Position numbers and translations under genes: made by a program. A stretch of DNA of 64,000 bases from Archivesica marissinica (Eukaryota; Mollusca; Bivalvia; Venerida; Vesicomyidae), in contig CM026387.1 of NCBI GenBank assembly GCA_014843695.1, positions 80,965,128 to 81,029,127 of the forward strand, in the 5' to 3' direction. Positions 44,579 through 58,424 of this stretch are shown here, in pieces. A model generated the notes under the pieces. That model was not told the DNA's origin. It saw only the letters and a program-made list of their open reading frames with translations, and searched no databases. The first letter of the stretch is position 1. Each line of letters starts with the position of its first letter.

Positions 44579-45475
44579 CATTCCTTAATTATGCAATGCA
44601 TTACATGACCGATATGACTTCAATGTTACTGCCAAATATGTTGCTCAAAATGCAAAATGCAATCCGTGCATTGGAACTGCTCATTGCTAAATGTAAATTA
44701 GCTGGTGTGTACTATATAATGTGTTCATCACTCTGTCGTCTGGCTTGTGGTTGCTTAGTCTGGCTTGTGGTTGCTTACTTTGCCCCGTTACAGTGGTATA
44801 CAAGTCAGCGACCTCAACAATTCGTCAATAGGCGGGCATGGTATATATATAGGCAGTTGTGCTATTTCTTGTAGAATTACTGCCATTTTTCTTCTGAATC
44901 GAAAATTTAAATCGTATTTATTGAAAAGAAACTATTTCAAATTGACGTGTATTTTATTTGCCGAAATATGTTTGTACTGTACCATAATATTGTGCTTGAT
45001 GAATGATATTATTCGACTCACATAGTGTCAGTGAATGACGCTTGCTTCTAGATTTAATGTAATTCATAAGAACGTTTGGGACCTCCATGTAGATAGCGTG
45101 TTAGCTCGTTCCGGCAAATCATACTTCATGTACGAACGTTCTGAGTAAGATATATATCGATACTCTTATTCTCAACTCGCGACACCACAGAGCTCGCTTA
45201 GAGCTCGCTACTATCTATTTGCTGGGTATTTTGAAGACAATTCGTTACATACCTAGCTGTTTAAGACACATGTGCAATCGTCCTGAACACTCGATGATTG
45301 TATAGCATGCTGCGGCTATAGATGAGCGATTATGGGCCTTCATGTCCCTCTTGTTTTATTATTCTGCTCATGTTAATGGAGTTATATGTAGTTAAATGTA
45401 GTGCACTTTGTACTTTTATTTGTCAAGATCCAAACTGACTTGCTGTACCGACCCCGTATGTGTATTCTATTTCAG

Positions 45476-45820
45476 CTGCTACTCTGAATAGCTTCAGTCT
45501 GGAACCTGGAAATGTAGCAGAGAAAAACAGTGAAATCAGGATGATATGTAGTGTTACCATTACATCCAATGATGGGATTCTATCCCTAGCGGTGTACAAG
45601 GGTGCACAGACAGCTACTGAGCAGATTGCAACATGCACTATTTATACTGGTAGTAACTTGCCATGCTCCCGTCAAACAGCTATCTTACCAAGATATGATG
45701 TGACATACACCCAACAAGCATTGGTGGTTACAATTTCAAACCTGGAAATATCAGATAGAGGTAATTGGTACTGTGGTTTCAATGGACAGCCCAACATAGA
45801 ATATGTGCTGCCAGTATACT
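45476..45820 (+). CDS. Immunoglobulin V-like domain exon
   Basis: The exon follows CTATTTCAG and ends at TATACT|GTAAGT; it is phase 1 on both sides, as is usual for exons encoding one Ig domain. The 114 codons include the first Cys (EIRMICSVTI), a second pair (CTIYTGSNLPC), and the signature SDRGNWYCGF (D-x-G-x-Y/W-x-C). It is an extracellular IgSF protein; ligand and family are unknown. It lies on the strand opposite to the RNF213-like exons. Confidence 0.75.
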
Positions 45821-46234
45821 GTAAGTATTATAACTCGTCTGGAACGCATTTTTAATTTTAGAATATGTGTCCGATACCCTGAAAACTCTTGACTTTAAAC
45901 ATGGGGAAATGGTCGAATGGTATTAAATTATTATTGAATATGCTTAAATCATTATGTTTCAGTCCAGATGTCAACAAGATGATTTGTCACATGTGATGAT
46001 GATTGAGCTTATTTACCCTCGATCCGGCGATGTGTGCGAGCGTATTAACTGTCACATGTTATTATACTCCAACCTGTTATGACGAGTTACTCATGACAAA
46101 CACTAATGGGAACTTATGTGATATATTGTCTAGTCGCATACACAGACGCTTGATGCCTGGACAAATGTTTGTGAAACAACTTGTTTGTTCTTGTTTTTAA
46201 GAACACTATGATACACTATAGGCATGCTATTATA

Positions 46235-46362
46235 CAAATCATGTTTTACGCCCTTCCAAGCAAGTTTAAAAATGTAGTATATACTCAGTATATATATAGC
46301 CTTCAAGTTGATAGTAACGGGGCGTCATTTTAAACATTGCTTGGAATGTCGTAAAGCATGTG
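46235..46362. repeat. Inverted repeat element in the Ig gene intron
   Basis: CATGTTTTACGCCCTTCCAA + GCAA is mirrored by TTGCTTGGAATGTCGTAAAG + CATG about 65 bases on. Arms are about 28 bases. Confidence 0.55.
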
Positions 46363-47845
46363 TTTGTATATAGTGTCAAGTCTATGATGTATCATAGTGT
46401 TCTTAACCCCCCCCCAAACACAAGTAGTTTTTTGGTTTTGAGCCGACACACGTTTGTTCAGATCCACGCGTTTGTTGTCGTTTAGGGATAGCTAGATGTT
46501 CTGCTAAATGGCTACTGGAACAAAGGATAGAACAATGTGATAGCCATGTGGCACAGATATCGCAACCGAGTTTATGTTGCTAGCTGGGTTTATGTTGATT
46601 ATTTTAACAAACAAAATACATATGGTATTGGGTAGCCTCTAGTATAAGTGTGTTAGAACATCCAGTAGGCACACAGATTTAACTCATGTTGTCATTGTAC
46701 ATATGTTTTTCATATACCATTGGCGTACCGGTATAGGCCATCTAAGGCGGCGTTACTGTGAATGACTTCTTGTCAGTCTGTTTTACAGCAGGTGAAATAA
46801 TATTACTAACCTAAAGTAAAGTGATCATTTTTGTGTGCAATTAATGCCATTGCCTAAACTGAGATTGCATAACAAATGTTCAAAATATCATACACTTTCA
46901 CTCGCTTGTGATTTCAACATGGCGTCGAAAATAGTACATATTTTCGGCAGAAATGTTGATTACAGTTAAGTTCCAAAAATTAATTGACATTGGGCATAGT
47001 AATAATTATTTCTCGAAACGGAAGAATTTAACACCCAACAAATTGTGATTACACTTAATGTGGAGAATGGCACACCAAACTGTCTTGCTGCCGATTTTAA
47101 CTGGCAAACCCATGTTTCTAACAGCCTGATATGCATTTGTCAGTGCACTTGACAAAAAATGGATGAAACTGAAATAGCATAAATAGTAAATATCCTAGTA
47201 TTTTTGAAGAAAAAAGGTTAAAAAGCTGTAAGAGGAACACTATATTTGAATTGACCTGTAAAATGCGCATTAAAACATTGTCGCATAACTATCGCGTGAC
47301 CTTTCTGAGCAGACGATGACATTCTCATTTTACAAAAACAAACAAACACATATTTCTTTATCTTTACCTCTGTTTAAGGGATTTTCTAGACTACACATAC
47401 ATGGGATTCATGAAAACATCAACATTTGCATAGTTTCAAATAAAATGTGAAAATGTATTTGCTTTACGCGTAGATTCTTCTTTGATAAGTAATATGTGAG
47501 CACCATAAGTACCAACGCAGCTGTTTTGAAAGCGATGACATCATTCGCGTTCCGGATGTAAACACATATCACTTGAATAAACAAAGGCCAATAACAGACA
47601 CCAGCCGATATCAGAGATGTTGTGGTTGATATATGTGAAGCAGTCTGGGGAAATTGGGGAATGACTTTCGCTTGAGCAGATATGTGTTCGTCATACAACA
47701 TATATATTATCAAATGAGCATGGGTTACCTCGTGTTTGGCTAATATGCCTGCACATGGTTAATAAATAAACGTAGAGAACAATGACGTAACCAATATAAT
47801 ACCTATTCGTAAAGCCGTCCGTTCATATGTAACATTTGTGTTATG

Positions 47846-47942
47846 TCCATATTGTCACGACACTGTCCATATTGTCACGACTCCGTCCATATTGTCACGA
47901 CTATGTCCATATTGCCACGACTCTGTCCATATTGTCATGACT
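47846..47942. repeat. 19-bp tandem repeat, about 5 copies
   Basis: TGTCCATATTGTCACGACT repeated with small changes. Confidence 0.85.
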
Positions 47943-49279
47943 ATGGCTACGATCAGACATTTGAAGTCTTTATCCCAGTCGCAACAACACTGAAAAAAGA
48001 TATGAAGGTCACTGATCTTGTTACTTTTAATCTTTCATCATTCATACAGTTATGAATGTGTATCAAAAATATTGTATGATAATAATCTTCGACTGTTTGA
48101 ATAACTAATTGATACATATCACTAGTGTATTAAACTTAATGGACAATTATGTCTAAAATTCTCCACTTCTATATTTCTATGTGCTCTATTATGCCTCTAA
48201 CCCTCGAAACGAACGCGCTACCACGGGCTACCATGATCGTATACATTCCGTGGCTGTATAGTAGTTATGTTATGATGCTTAGATAACCATTATTGAATCG
48301 TTAAGAGACCATATTGCTTGTCGATTGTTTGTAGAATTACACTTTATTTGGACAATATTATCTGAACAATTACCATGAATACTTTACTGTGTAGAAGACG
48401 AAACCTGTGCGCGCCATGCATAGCAAATGAATGTATATGCAATGGTTTTATTTCATTTCATAGTAACACTAAAATATGTCCTATTGCAAATGACAAACAT
48501 GACACAACACAATATCGGCATTGACATCATATCAGTTTCATACGAAGGTTGGTGCACCAATTACTGGTTAACGGTAGCTATATTCCGTGTCAATATTGCA
48601 CAACATAATTTAGGATCCCAAATCAATCGTGATCTGACATTTTATATTTCCTGTATCAAACAGGCGACTGTGGATATTGGTCACATTGATCGACAGCTCT
48701 ACATATTTTGAAGAAACATAGTCGTGTTACAGGTGTTAGAGTGTTTGATATCTCATACGATACACTCACCCATATGCCCCGACGGTGCTGACTACAGATA
48801 CAACTACAGGATTGGATGGATTGGTGTCAATGTCACATTTGTTACACATGTAGACATGACATGCTCTTTTTCTATTTGCATTTATGAAGGGATTATTTGT
48901 TATCATCAACGAGAGACAATGTACTATACAACTCCCATGTATCTATATTCAAGGTCAACGTTAGCACAATGTATAAAATAGTATTTAGATTTATAATTAG
49001 TGAATACTATGACTAATGTTGTGTTAAAGGGTATACAACATATGTTTCCAAATGCTCTTTCCGGGGTCATACGCCAGACAGACGTGTTGACATCTTTCTT
49101 GCTATTCGTGCTCATGTGTACGTTCATTAAAGTTCATTAAGGTTTTATAAGTATGCCTTGCATGTGTTGGAGCGTCATTCTCGAGATGATATAACGGCAG
49201 AAACTAAGACTACATTGTTTTATAGTTTCACCGCCACTAATATATGTTCATACATCAGTATGCTTTATGTATGCTTCAG

Positions 49280-49413
49280 TGTCTCCTGTAGGCTTAGCCT
49301 TTGATGGAGGTTCAGCAGGAGGAGATCTGGCGGCAACAGATGTGACAATGAACTGTAAAACAACAACTTGTGTATTCCCAGCACCAGCAGAATTTCAATG
49401 GTTTTATAAAAAG
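49280..49413 (+). CDS. Ig-like domain exon, first half
   Basis: After ATGCTTCAG it reads SPVGLAFDGG, then AATDVTMNCKTTTC and PAEFQWFYKK, ending AAAAAG|GTATGC. The Cys...Trp spacing fits strands B-C of an Ig domain. Phase 1 in fits the preceding Ig exon (45476-45820); phase 0 out. The rest of the domain should lie beyond the 48-bp array and the gap. Confidence 0.65.
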
Positions 49414-49639
49414 GTATGCTGTTATCTCAGAAATTAGTATGTGACATGAATTATCTGCACTGTACATTTGGATCTTCCATTTTCTCATTTGGAATGATAG
49501 AATTACATAGAATGCGGAGCAATGCGACTGTGTTCTTAATTAATAATGTTGTTTTAGCTTGGACGAAAAAGTCTCCGAAGATGATACAAAATTGGAGACT
49601 CCTTCTTAACTAAAACAACATTGCTACATTGTGGAAATG

Positions 49640-52600
49640 TATCTAATCTCTCTGATTGCTCCACAATCCGCCATCTCACTCATGTATTATCTAATCTCTC
49701 TGATTGCTCCACAATCCGCCATCTCACTCATGTGTTATCTAATCTCTCTGATTGCTCTACAATCCGCCATCTCACTCATGTATTATCTAATCTCTCTGAT
49801 TGCTCCACAATCCACCATCTCACTCATGTATTATCTAATCTCTCTGATATTTCCACAATCCGCCATCTCACGCATGTATTATCTAATATCTCTGATTGAT
49901 CCACAATCCACCATCTCACCATGTATTATCTAATATCTCTGATTGCTCCACAATCCGCCATCTCACTCATGTATTATCTAATCTCTGATTGCTCCACAAT
50001 CCGCCATCTCACTCATGTATTATCTAATCTCTCTGATTGCTCCACAATCCACCATCTCACTCATGTATTATCTAATCTCTCATATTGCTCCACAATCCGC
50101 CATCTCACGCATGTATTTTATAATCTCTCTGATTGCTCCACAATCCGCCATCTCACTCATGTATTATCTAATCTCTCTGATTGTTCCACAATCCGCCATC
50201 TCACTCATGTATTATCTAATCTCTCTGATTGCTCCACAATCCGCCATCTCACTCATGTATTATCTAATCTCTCTGATTGCACCACAATCCGCCATCTCAC
50301 TCATGTATTATCTAATCTCTCTGATTGCTCCTCAATCCGCCATCTCACTCATGTACTATCTAATCTCTCTGATTGCTCCATAATCATCCATCTTACTCAT
50401 ATATTATATAATCTCTCTGATTGTTCCACAATCCGCCATCTCACTCATGTATGATCTAATCTCTCTTATTGCTCCACAATCCGCCATTTCACTCATGTAT
50501 TATCTAGTCTCTCTGATTGCACAACAATCCGCCATCTCACTCATGTATTACCTAATCTCTCTGATTGCTCCTCAATCCGCCATCTCACTCATGTACTATC
50601 TAATCTCTCTGATTGCTCCATAATCATCCATCTTACTCATATATTATATAATCTCTCTGATTGTTCCACAATCGGCCATCTCACTCATGTATGATCTAAT
50701 CTCTCTTATTGCTCCACAATCCGCCATCTCACTCATGTATTATCTAGTCTCTCTGATTGCACAACAATCCGCCATCTCACTCATGTATTACCTAATCTCT
50801 CTGATTGTTCCACAATCCGCCATCTCACTCATGTATTATCTAATCTCTCTGATTGTTCCACAATCCGCCATCTCACTCATGTATTATCTAATCTCTCTGA
50901 TTGCTCCACAATCCGCCATCTCACTCATGTATTATCTAATCTCTCTGATTGCTCCACAATCCGCCATCTCACTCATGTATTATCTAATCTCTCTGATTGC
51001 TCCACAATCCGCCATCTCACTCATGTACTATCTAATCTCTCTGATTGCTCCATAATCATCCATCTTACTCATATATTATATAATCTCTCTGATTGTTCCA
51101 CAATCCGCCATCTCACTCATGTATTATCTAATCTCTCTGATTGCTCCACAATCCGCCATCTCACTCATGTATTATCTAATCTCTCTGATTGCTCCACAAT
51201 CCGCCATCTCACTCATGTATTATCTAATCTCTCTGATTGCTCCATAATCATCCATCTCACTCATATATTATTAATCTCTCTGATTGTTCCACAATCCGCC
51301 ATCTCACTCATGTATTATCTAATCTCTCTGATTGATCCACAATCCGCCATCTCACTCATGTATTATCTAATCTCTCTGATTGTTCCACAATCCGCCATCT
51401 CACTCATGTATTATCTAATCTCTCTGATTGCTCCACAATCCGCCATCTCACTGATGTACCATATAATCTCTCTGATTGCTCCACAATCCACCATCTCACT
51501 GATGTACCATTTAATCTCTCTGATTGCTCCACAATCCGCCATCTCACTCATGTATTATCTAATCTCTCATAATGCTCCACAATCCGCCATCTCACTCATG
51601 TATTATCTAATATCTCTGATTGCTCCACAATCCGCCATCTCACTCATGTATTATCTAATCTCTCTGAGTACTCCACAATCCACCATCTCAGTCATGTATT
51701 ATCTAATCTCTCTGATTGCTCCACAATCCGCCATCTCACTCATGTATTTTCTAATCTCTCTTATTGCTCAACAATCCGCCATCTCACGCATGTATTATCT
51801 AATATCTCTGATTGTTCCACAATCCGCCATCTCACTCATGTATTATCTAATCTCTCTGAATGCTCCACAATCCGCCATCTCACTCATGTGTTATCTAATC
51901 TCTCTGATTGCTCCACAATCCGCCATCTCACTCATGTACTATCTAATCTCTCTGATTACTACACAATATGCCATCTCACTCATGTATTATCTAATATCTC
52001 TGATTGTTCCACAATCCGCCATCTCACTCATGTATGATCTGATCTCTCTTATTGCTCCACAATCCGCCATTTCACTGATGTATTATCTAGTATCTCTGAT
52101 TGCACAACAATCCGCCATCTCACTCATGTATTACCTGATCTCTCTGATTGCTCCTCAATCCGCCATCTCACTCATGTACTATATAATCTCTCTGATTGCT
52201 CCATAATCATCCATCTTACTCATATATTATATAATCTCTCTGATTGTTCCACAATCGGCCATCTCACTCATGTATGATCTAATCTCTCTTATTGTTCCAC
52301 AATCCGCCATCTCACTCATGTATTATCTAGTCTCTCTGATTGTACAACAATCCGCCATCTCACTCATGTATTACCTAATCTCTCTGATTGATCCACAATC
52401 CGCCATCTCACTCATGTATTATCTAATCTCTCTGATTGCACCACAATCCGCCATCTCACTCATGTATTATCTAATCTCTCTGATTGCTCCTCAATCCGCC
52501 ATATCACTGATGTACTATCTAATCTCTCTGATTGCTCCATAATCATCCATCTTACTCATATATTATATAATCTCTCTGATTGTTCCACAATCCGCCATCT

Positions 52601-55529
52601 CACTCATGTATTATCTAATCTCTCTGATTGCTCCTCAATCCGCCATCTCACTGATGTACTATCTAATCTCTCTGATTGCTCCACAATCCACCATCTCTCG
52701 CATGTATTATCTAATATCTCTGATTGCTCCACAATCCGCCATCTCACTCATGTATTATCTAATATCTCTGATTGCTCCACAATCCACCATCTCACTCATG
52801 TATTATCTAATCTCTCTGATTGCTCCACAATCCGCCATCTCACTCATGTATTATCTAATCTCTCTGATTGCTCCACAATCCGCCATCTCACTCATGTATT
52901 ATCTAATCTCTCTGATTGCTCCATAATCATCCATCTTACTCATATATTATATAATCTCTCTGATTGTTCCACAATCGGCCATCTCACTCATGTATGATCT
53001 AATCTCTCTTATTGCTCCACAATCCGCCATCTCACTCATGTATTATCTAGTCTCTCTGATTGCACAACAATCCGCCATCTCACTCATGTATTACCTAATC
53101 TCTCTGATTGATCCACAATCCGCCATCTCACTCATGTATTATCTAATCTCTCTGATTGTGCCACAATCCGCCATCTCACTCATGTATTATCTAATCTCTC
53201 TGATTGCTCCACAATCCACCATCTCTCTCATGTATTATCTAATATCTCTGATTGCTCCACAATCCGCCATCTCACTCATGTATTATCTAATCTCTCTGAT
53301 TGCTCCACAATCCGCCATCTCTCTCATGTATTATCTAATATCTCTGATTGCTCCACAATCCGCCATCTCACTCATGTATTATCTAATCTCTCTGATTGCT
53401 CCACAATCCACCATCTCACTCATGTATTATCTAATCTCTCTGATTGCTCCACAATCCGCCATCTCACTCATGTATTATCTAATCTCTCTGATTGCTCCAC
53501 AATCCGCCATCTCACGCATGTATTATCTAATATCTCTGATTGTTCCACAATCCGCCATCTCACTCATGTATTATCTAATCTCTCTGATTGCTCCACAATC
53601 CGCCATCTCACTCATGTATTATCTAATCTCTCTGATTGCTCCACAATCCGCCATCTCACTCATGTATTATCTAATCTCTCTGATTGCTCCACAATCCGCC
53701 ATCTCACTCATGTATTATCTAATCTCTCTGATTGCTCCACAATCCGCCATCTCACTCATGTATTATCTAATCTCTCTGATTGCTCCACAATCCGCCATCT
53801 CACTCATGTATTATCTAATCTCTCTGATTGCTCCACAATCCACCATCTCACTGATGTACTATCTAATCTCTCTGATTGTTCCACAATCCGCCATCTCACT
53901 CATGTATTATCTAATCTCTCTGATTGCTCCACAATCCGCCATCTCACTCATGTATTATCTAATCTCTCTGATTGCTCCACAATCCGCCATCTCACTCATG
54001 TATTATCTAATCTCTCTGATTGCTCCACAATCCGCCATCTCACTCATGTATTATCTAATCTCTCTGATTGCTCCACAATCCGCCATCTCACTCATGTATT
54101 ATCTAATCTCTCTGATTGCTCCACAATCCGCCATCTCACTCATGTATTATCTAATATCTCTGATTGTTCCACAATCCGCCATCTCACTCATGTATTATCT
54201 AATCTCTCTGATTGCTCCACAATCCGCCATCTCACTCATGTATTATCTAATCTCTCTGATTGCTCCACAATCCGCCATCTCACTCATGTATTATCTAATC
54301 TCTCTGATTGCTCCACAATCCGCCATCTCACTCATGTATTATCTAATCTCTCTGATTGTTCCACAATCCGCCATCTCACTCATGTATGATCTAATCTCTC
54401 TTATTGCTCCACAATCCGCCATCTCACTCATGTATTATCTAGTCTCTCTGATTGCACAACAATCCGCCATCTCACTCATGTATTACCTAATCTCTCTGAT
54501 TGCTCCTCAATCCGCCATCTCACTCATGTACTATCTAATCTCTCTGATTGCTCCATAATCATCCATCTTACTCATATATTATATAATCTCTCTGATTGTT
54601 CCACAATCGGCCATCTCACTCATGTATGATCTAATCTCTCTTATTGCTCCACAATCCGCCATCTCACTCATGTATTATCTAGTCTCTCTGATTGCACAAC
54701 AATCCGCCATCTCACTCATGTATTACCTAATCTCTCTGATTGATCCACAATCCGCCATCTCACTCATGTATTATCTAATCTCTCTGATTGCACCACAATC
54801 CGCCATCTCACTCATGTATTATCTAATCTCTCTGATTGCTCCACAATCCGCCATCTCACTGATGTACTATCTAATCTCTCTGATTGCTCCATAATCATCC
54901 ATCTTACTCATATATTATATAATCTCTCTGATTGTTCCACAATCCGCCATCTCACTCATGTATTATCTAATCTCTCTGATTGCTCCACAATCCGCCATCT
55001 CACTCATGTATTATCTAATCTCTCTGATTGCTCCACAATCCGCCATCTCACTCATGTATTATCTAATCTCTCTGATTGCTCCACAATCCGCCATCTCACT
55101 CATGTATTATCTAATCTCTCTGATTGCTCCACAATCCGCCATCTCACTCATGTATTATCTAATCTCTCTGATTGCTCCACAATCCGCCATCTCACTCATG
55201 TATTATCTAATCTCTCTGATTGCTCCACAATCCGCCATCTCACTCATGTATTATCTAATCTCTCTGATTGCTCCACAATCCGCCATCTCACTCATGTATT
55301 ATCTAATCTCTCTGATTGCTCCACAATCCGCCATCTCACTCATGTATTATCTAATCTCTCTGATTGCTCCACAATCCGCCATCTCACTCATGTATTATCT
55401 AATCTCTCTGATTGCTCCACAATCCGCCATCTCACTCATGTATTATCTAATCTCTCTGATTGCTCCACAATCCGCCATCTCACTCATGTATTATCTAATC
55501 TCTCTGATTGCTCCACAATCCGCCATCTC
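49640..55529. repeat. 48-bp minisatellite array, 5.9 kb, cut by a gap
   Basis: About 120 units of ATTATCTAATCTCTCTGATT + GCTCCACAATCCGCCATCTC + ACTCATGT. 48 is a multiple of three and each unit contains ATG, so long frames (up to 522 codons, period MYYLISLIAPQSAISL) arise. Variant units with CCATAATCATCCATCTTACT introduce stops and recur in blocks, revealing higher-order repeats. The right end of the array is nearly homogeneous and runs into the gap. Confidence 0.93.
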
Positions 55530-56529
55530 NNNNNNNNNNNNNNNNNNNNNNNNNNNNNNNNNNNNNNNNNNNNNNNNNNNNNNNNNNNNNNNNNNNNNNN
55601 NNNNNNNNNNNNNNNNNNNNNNNNNNNNNNNNNNNNNNNNNNNNNNNNNNNNNNNNNNNNNNNNNNNNNNNNNNNNNNNNNNNNNNNNNNNNNNNNNNNN
55701 NNNNNNNNNNNNNNNNNNNNNNNNNNNNNNNNNNNNNNNNNNNNNNNNNNNNNNNNNNNNNNNNNNNNNNNNNNNNNNNNNNNNNNNNNNNNNNNNNNNN
55801 NNNNNNNNNNNNNNNNNNNNNNNNNNNNNNNNNNNNNNNNNNNNNNNNNNNNNNNNNNNNNNNNNNNNNNNNNNNNNNNNNNNNNNNNNNNNNNNNNNNN
55901 NNNNNNNNNNNNNNNNNNNNNNNNNNNNNNNNNNNNNNNNNNNNNNNNNNNNNNNNNNNNNNNNNNNNNNNNNNNNNNNNNNNNNNNNNNNNNNNNNNNN
56001 NNNNNNNNNNNNNNNNNNNNNNNNNNNNNNNNNNNNNNNNNNNNNNNNNNNNNNNNNNNNNNNNNNNNNNNNNNNNNNNNNNNNNNNNNNNNNNNNNNNN
56101 NNNNNNNNNNNNNNNNNNNNNNNNNNNNNNNNNNNNNNNNNNNNNNNNNNNNNNNNNNNNNNNNNNNNNNNNNNNNNNNNNNNNNNNNNNNNNNNNNNNN
56201 NNNNNNNNNNNNNNNNNNNNNNNNNNNNNNNNNNNNNNNNNNNNNNNNNNNNNNNNNNNNNNNNNNNNNNNNNNNNNNNNNNNNNNNNNNNNNNNNNNNN
56301 NNNNNNNNNNNNNNNNNNNNNNNNNNNNNNNNNNNNNNNNNNNNNNNNNNNNNNNNNNNNNNNNNNNNNNNNNNNNNNNNNNNNNNNNNNNNNNNNNNNN
56401 NNNNNNNNNNNNNNNNNNNNNNNNNNNNNNNNNNNNNNNNNNNNNNNNNNNNNNNNNNNNNNNNNNNNNNNNNNNNNNNNNNNNNNNNNNNNNNNNNNNN
56501 NNNNNNNNNNNNNNNNNNNNNNNNNNNNN
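55530..56529. other. Assembly gap, 1,000 N
   Basis: Exactly 1,000 N. The left side ends inside the homogeneous part of the 48-bp array; no array sequence appears on the right side. Confidence 0.99.
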
Positions 56530-58008
56530 TAATGATAATCAGCCATTGGTACAATATGTGTATAATCAGCCATTGGAACTCATATGAGTTCCGGTAAATG
56601 CAGGATTCCCAACCGTGATGACTATTAACGTTATTTATTATATAAAATTGTTTTAATAAGTTTCGTAAATCAGATGGAACCATGTCAAAAAGTATATTGC
56701 AGCAATAAAGAACATCAATTACCTAATAATTTGGCTACGACATTTCAATTGAAATTACGCTTTGTATCTAATAAGAAGAGAATAACTTTTGCAATCTCAT
56801 AAAATGTCGCGATGGCCTAGAGCTCACTAGATTACCCCACCTTGACATTACCCTGTCAATCATAAAGATCCTGAACAAAGGTAGTCATAATAAAATGTGA
56901 CTATTTAGCATAGAAGCTAATCTCTATAATAAATAGTCTGCACAAGTAAATGTGTCGTTATAACATAAAACATGGACATCTTTTTAATCTCCAATCAGGG
57001 AACAACAAACAGTAACTGTTTTATCAATACTATAATGCGGGTACCTGTATCTATATATCACGACGTGTCAAGGCACATACATCACAGCAAAAAGTTCCAC
57101 AGGCATGAACATAAACTACATTGTAGTCTTAAATCACAAATATTAAATTTGGCCAAAAAAAATTTCTAAGCCAGTATAAAAAGCACGCCTCTGGCCTCTT
57201 ATTTAATTTCCATATTTGTTATCTACCGGAAATACGTACTAACTGGAACACACGGTCAAAACAGTTCTATTGATAAATATCAGATAGCAGGCGGACATTT
57301 CACAAACTTGCCAAGAACATAAACAGAAAAGAAGGACAATTGGAGAATGTTTTCGCATAGAGAAGTGGGTTCATTTTGCATGGAACTTGATATTTAGGTA
57401 AGCATCTTTCATAACTTGTTTACTTACCATCTACATCTACAGTATATTATGATTTCTTGTGTATCAATAAATATTTGTCTTTCTGGGTCAACACTGATCC
57501 AATGGACAGAAGGCGTTATTATAGCTCGATCTCAACATTTGTTATATGCGATATGTTAGGAAACAACTGCACATTAAAAATGTTGAAAAAGATGGATTAC
57601 TTTACTGCAAAACTGATTTGTAACGAATACAATTGTATGATCATCATAGCAACTGAAGTTGTGACATTCAGTTTGAAGACAACTATATATTTAAATTTAC
57701 ATAGTGACCTACTTTTTAAAAAGTAAATCACCAATTAACTACATCTTCAAAACTGAAATAATGTTCATGAACATTTTACGATAGTTATCAAATTAGATTG
57801 TAGTAAGTTTGGTAGAGATATATTTGTACAGAATACGATTTTGTATACCTGGGCAACATTAACTTTGCCTGAACTAGGTTTGGTGGGATAATTGTAAAGT
57901 AAATAGTCATGTTAGTTACCTCCTAGATAAAACAGAATTATAAATGATGATAGAAGAACATATTAACAAGGTATAAAGTCAATTGCGGAATATGCTGCAA
58001 AAACTTAC
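56530..58008. other. Stretch without recognised features
   Basis: AT-rich. No exon with good borders or repeat was found on either strand. Confidence 0.4.
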
Positions 58009-58198
58009 CATAAATCTTCACATAGTGCATTAAAGGAGGCCATTCAAGAAAATGGTGCTGAATATCTCTTGAACTGTTTTGTGTTTTAACACTATTGTCC
58101 CATTCTCGAAGGAAAAGATCAGATAGCAACTCTCCAAACTTTTCTATTTCATACGTGTTGAATGTATCATAGTTCACAGTATACCCCTTTTCAATGGC
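58009..58198 (-). CDS. Exon U3 of an RNF213-like or unknown large protein
   Basis: Between TTTTTTCAG and TTTATG|GTAAGT. It encodes YTVNYDTFNTYEIEKFGELL, SDLFLREWDNSV and HHFLEWPPLMHYVKIY, a helical polar segment. Phase 0 in, 1 out. Its donor phase would fit exon C2 but not exon C1, so at least one exon is missing between. Assignment to RNF213 rests on strand, order and style only. Confidence 0.6.
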
Positions 58199-58424
58199 CT
58201 GAAAAAATACAACATGTGCCCCATATACTGCAATTTCAGAAAGAATTAGTAACATTTATAATTGATCTAACACAATGGCCACATTCAGCTTTTTATATAC
58301 ATGCATTTCAATCAAGGTTTACAGGAAAATACAGCAGCATGTACTGTAATTTGTGTAGCTTAAGTACCGCAAATCAGTTTATATAATTATTCATAATTAT
58401 ACCATTAAAATATTTAACAAGAGG

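Noticed and set aside
44790..44835. SINE family 1 head fragment (ACAGTGGTATACAAGTCAGC)
   Set aside because: Too short and isolated to annotate as an element; a similar body fragment (GGTTGGTGCACCAATTACTG) at about 48547 was left out for the same reason.
49921..56532. Frames of up to 524 codons with MYYLISLIAPQSAISL periods
   Set aside because: Produced by the 48-bp array and the N gap; variant units bring stop codons and no host domain is seen.
25010..58198. Direct splice of exon U3 to exon C2, which is in phase
   Set aside because: It would skip exon C1, whose sequence aligns immediately before C2 in RNF213, and needs a 33-kb intron across two gaps.
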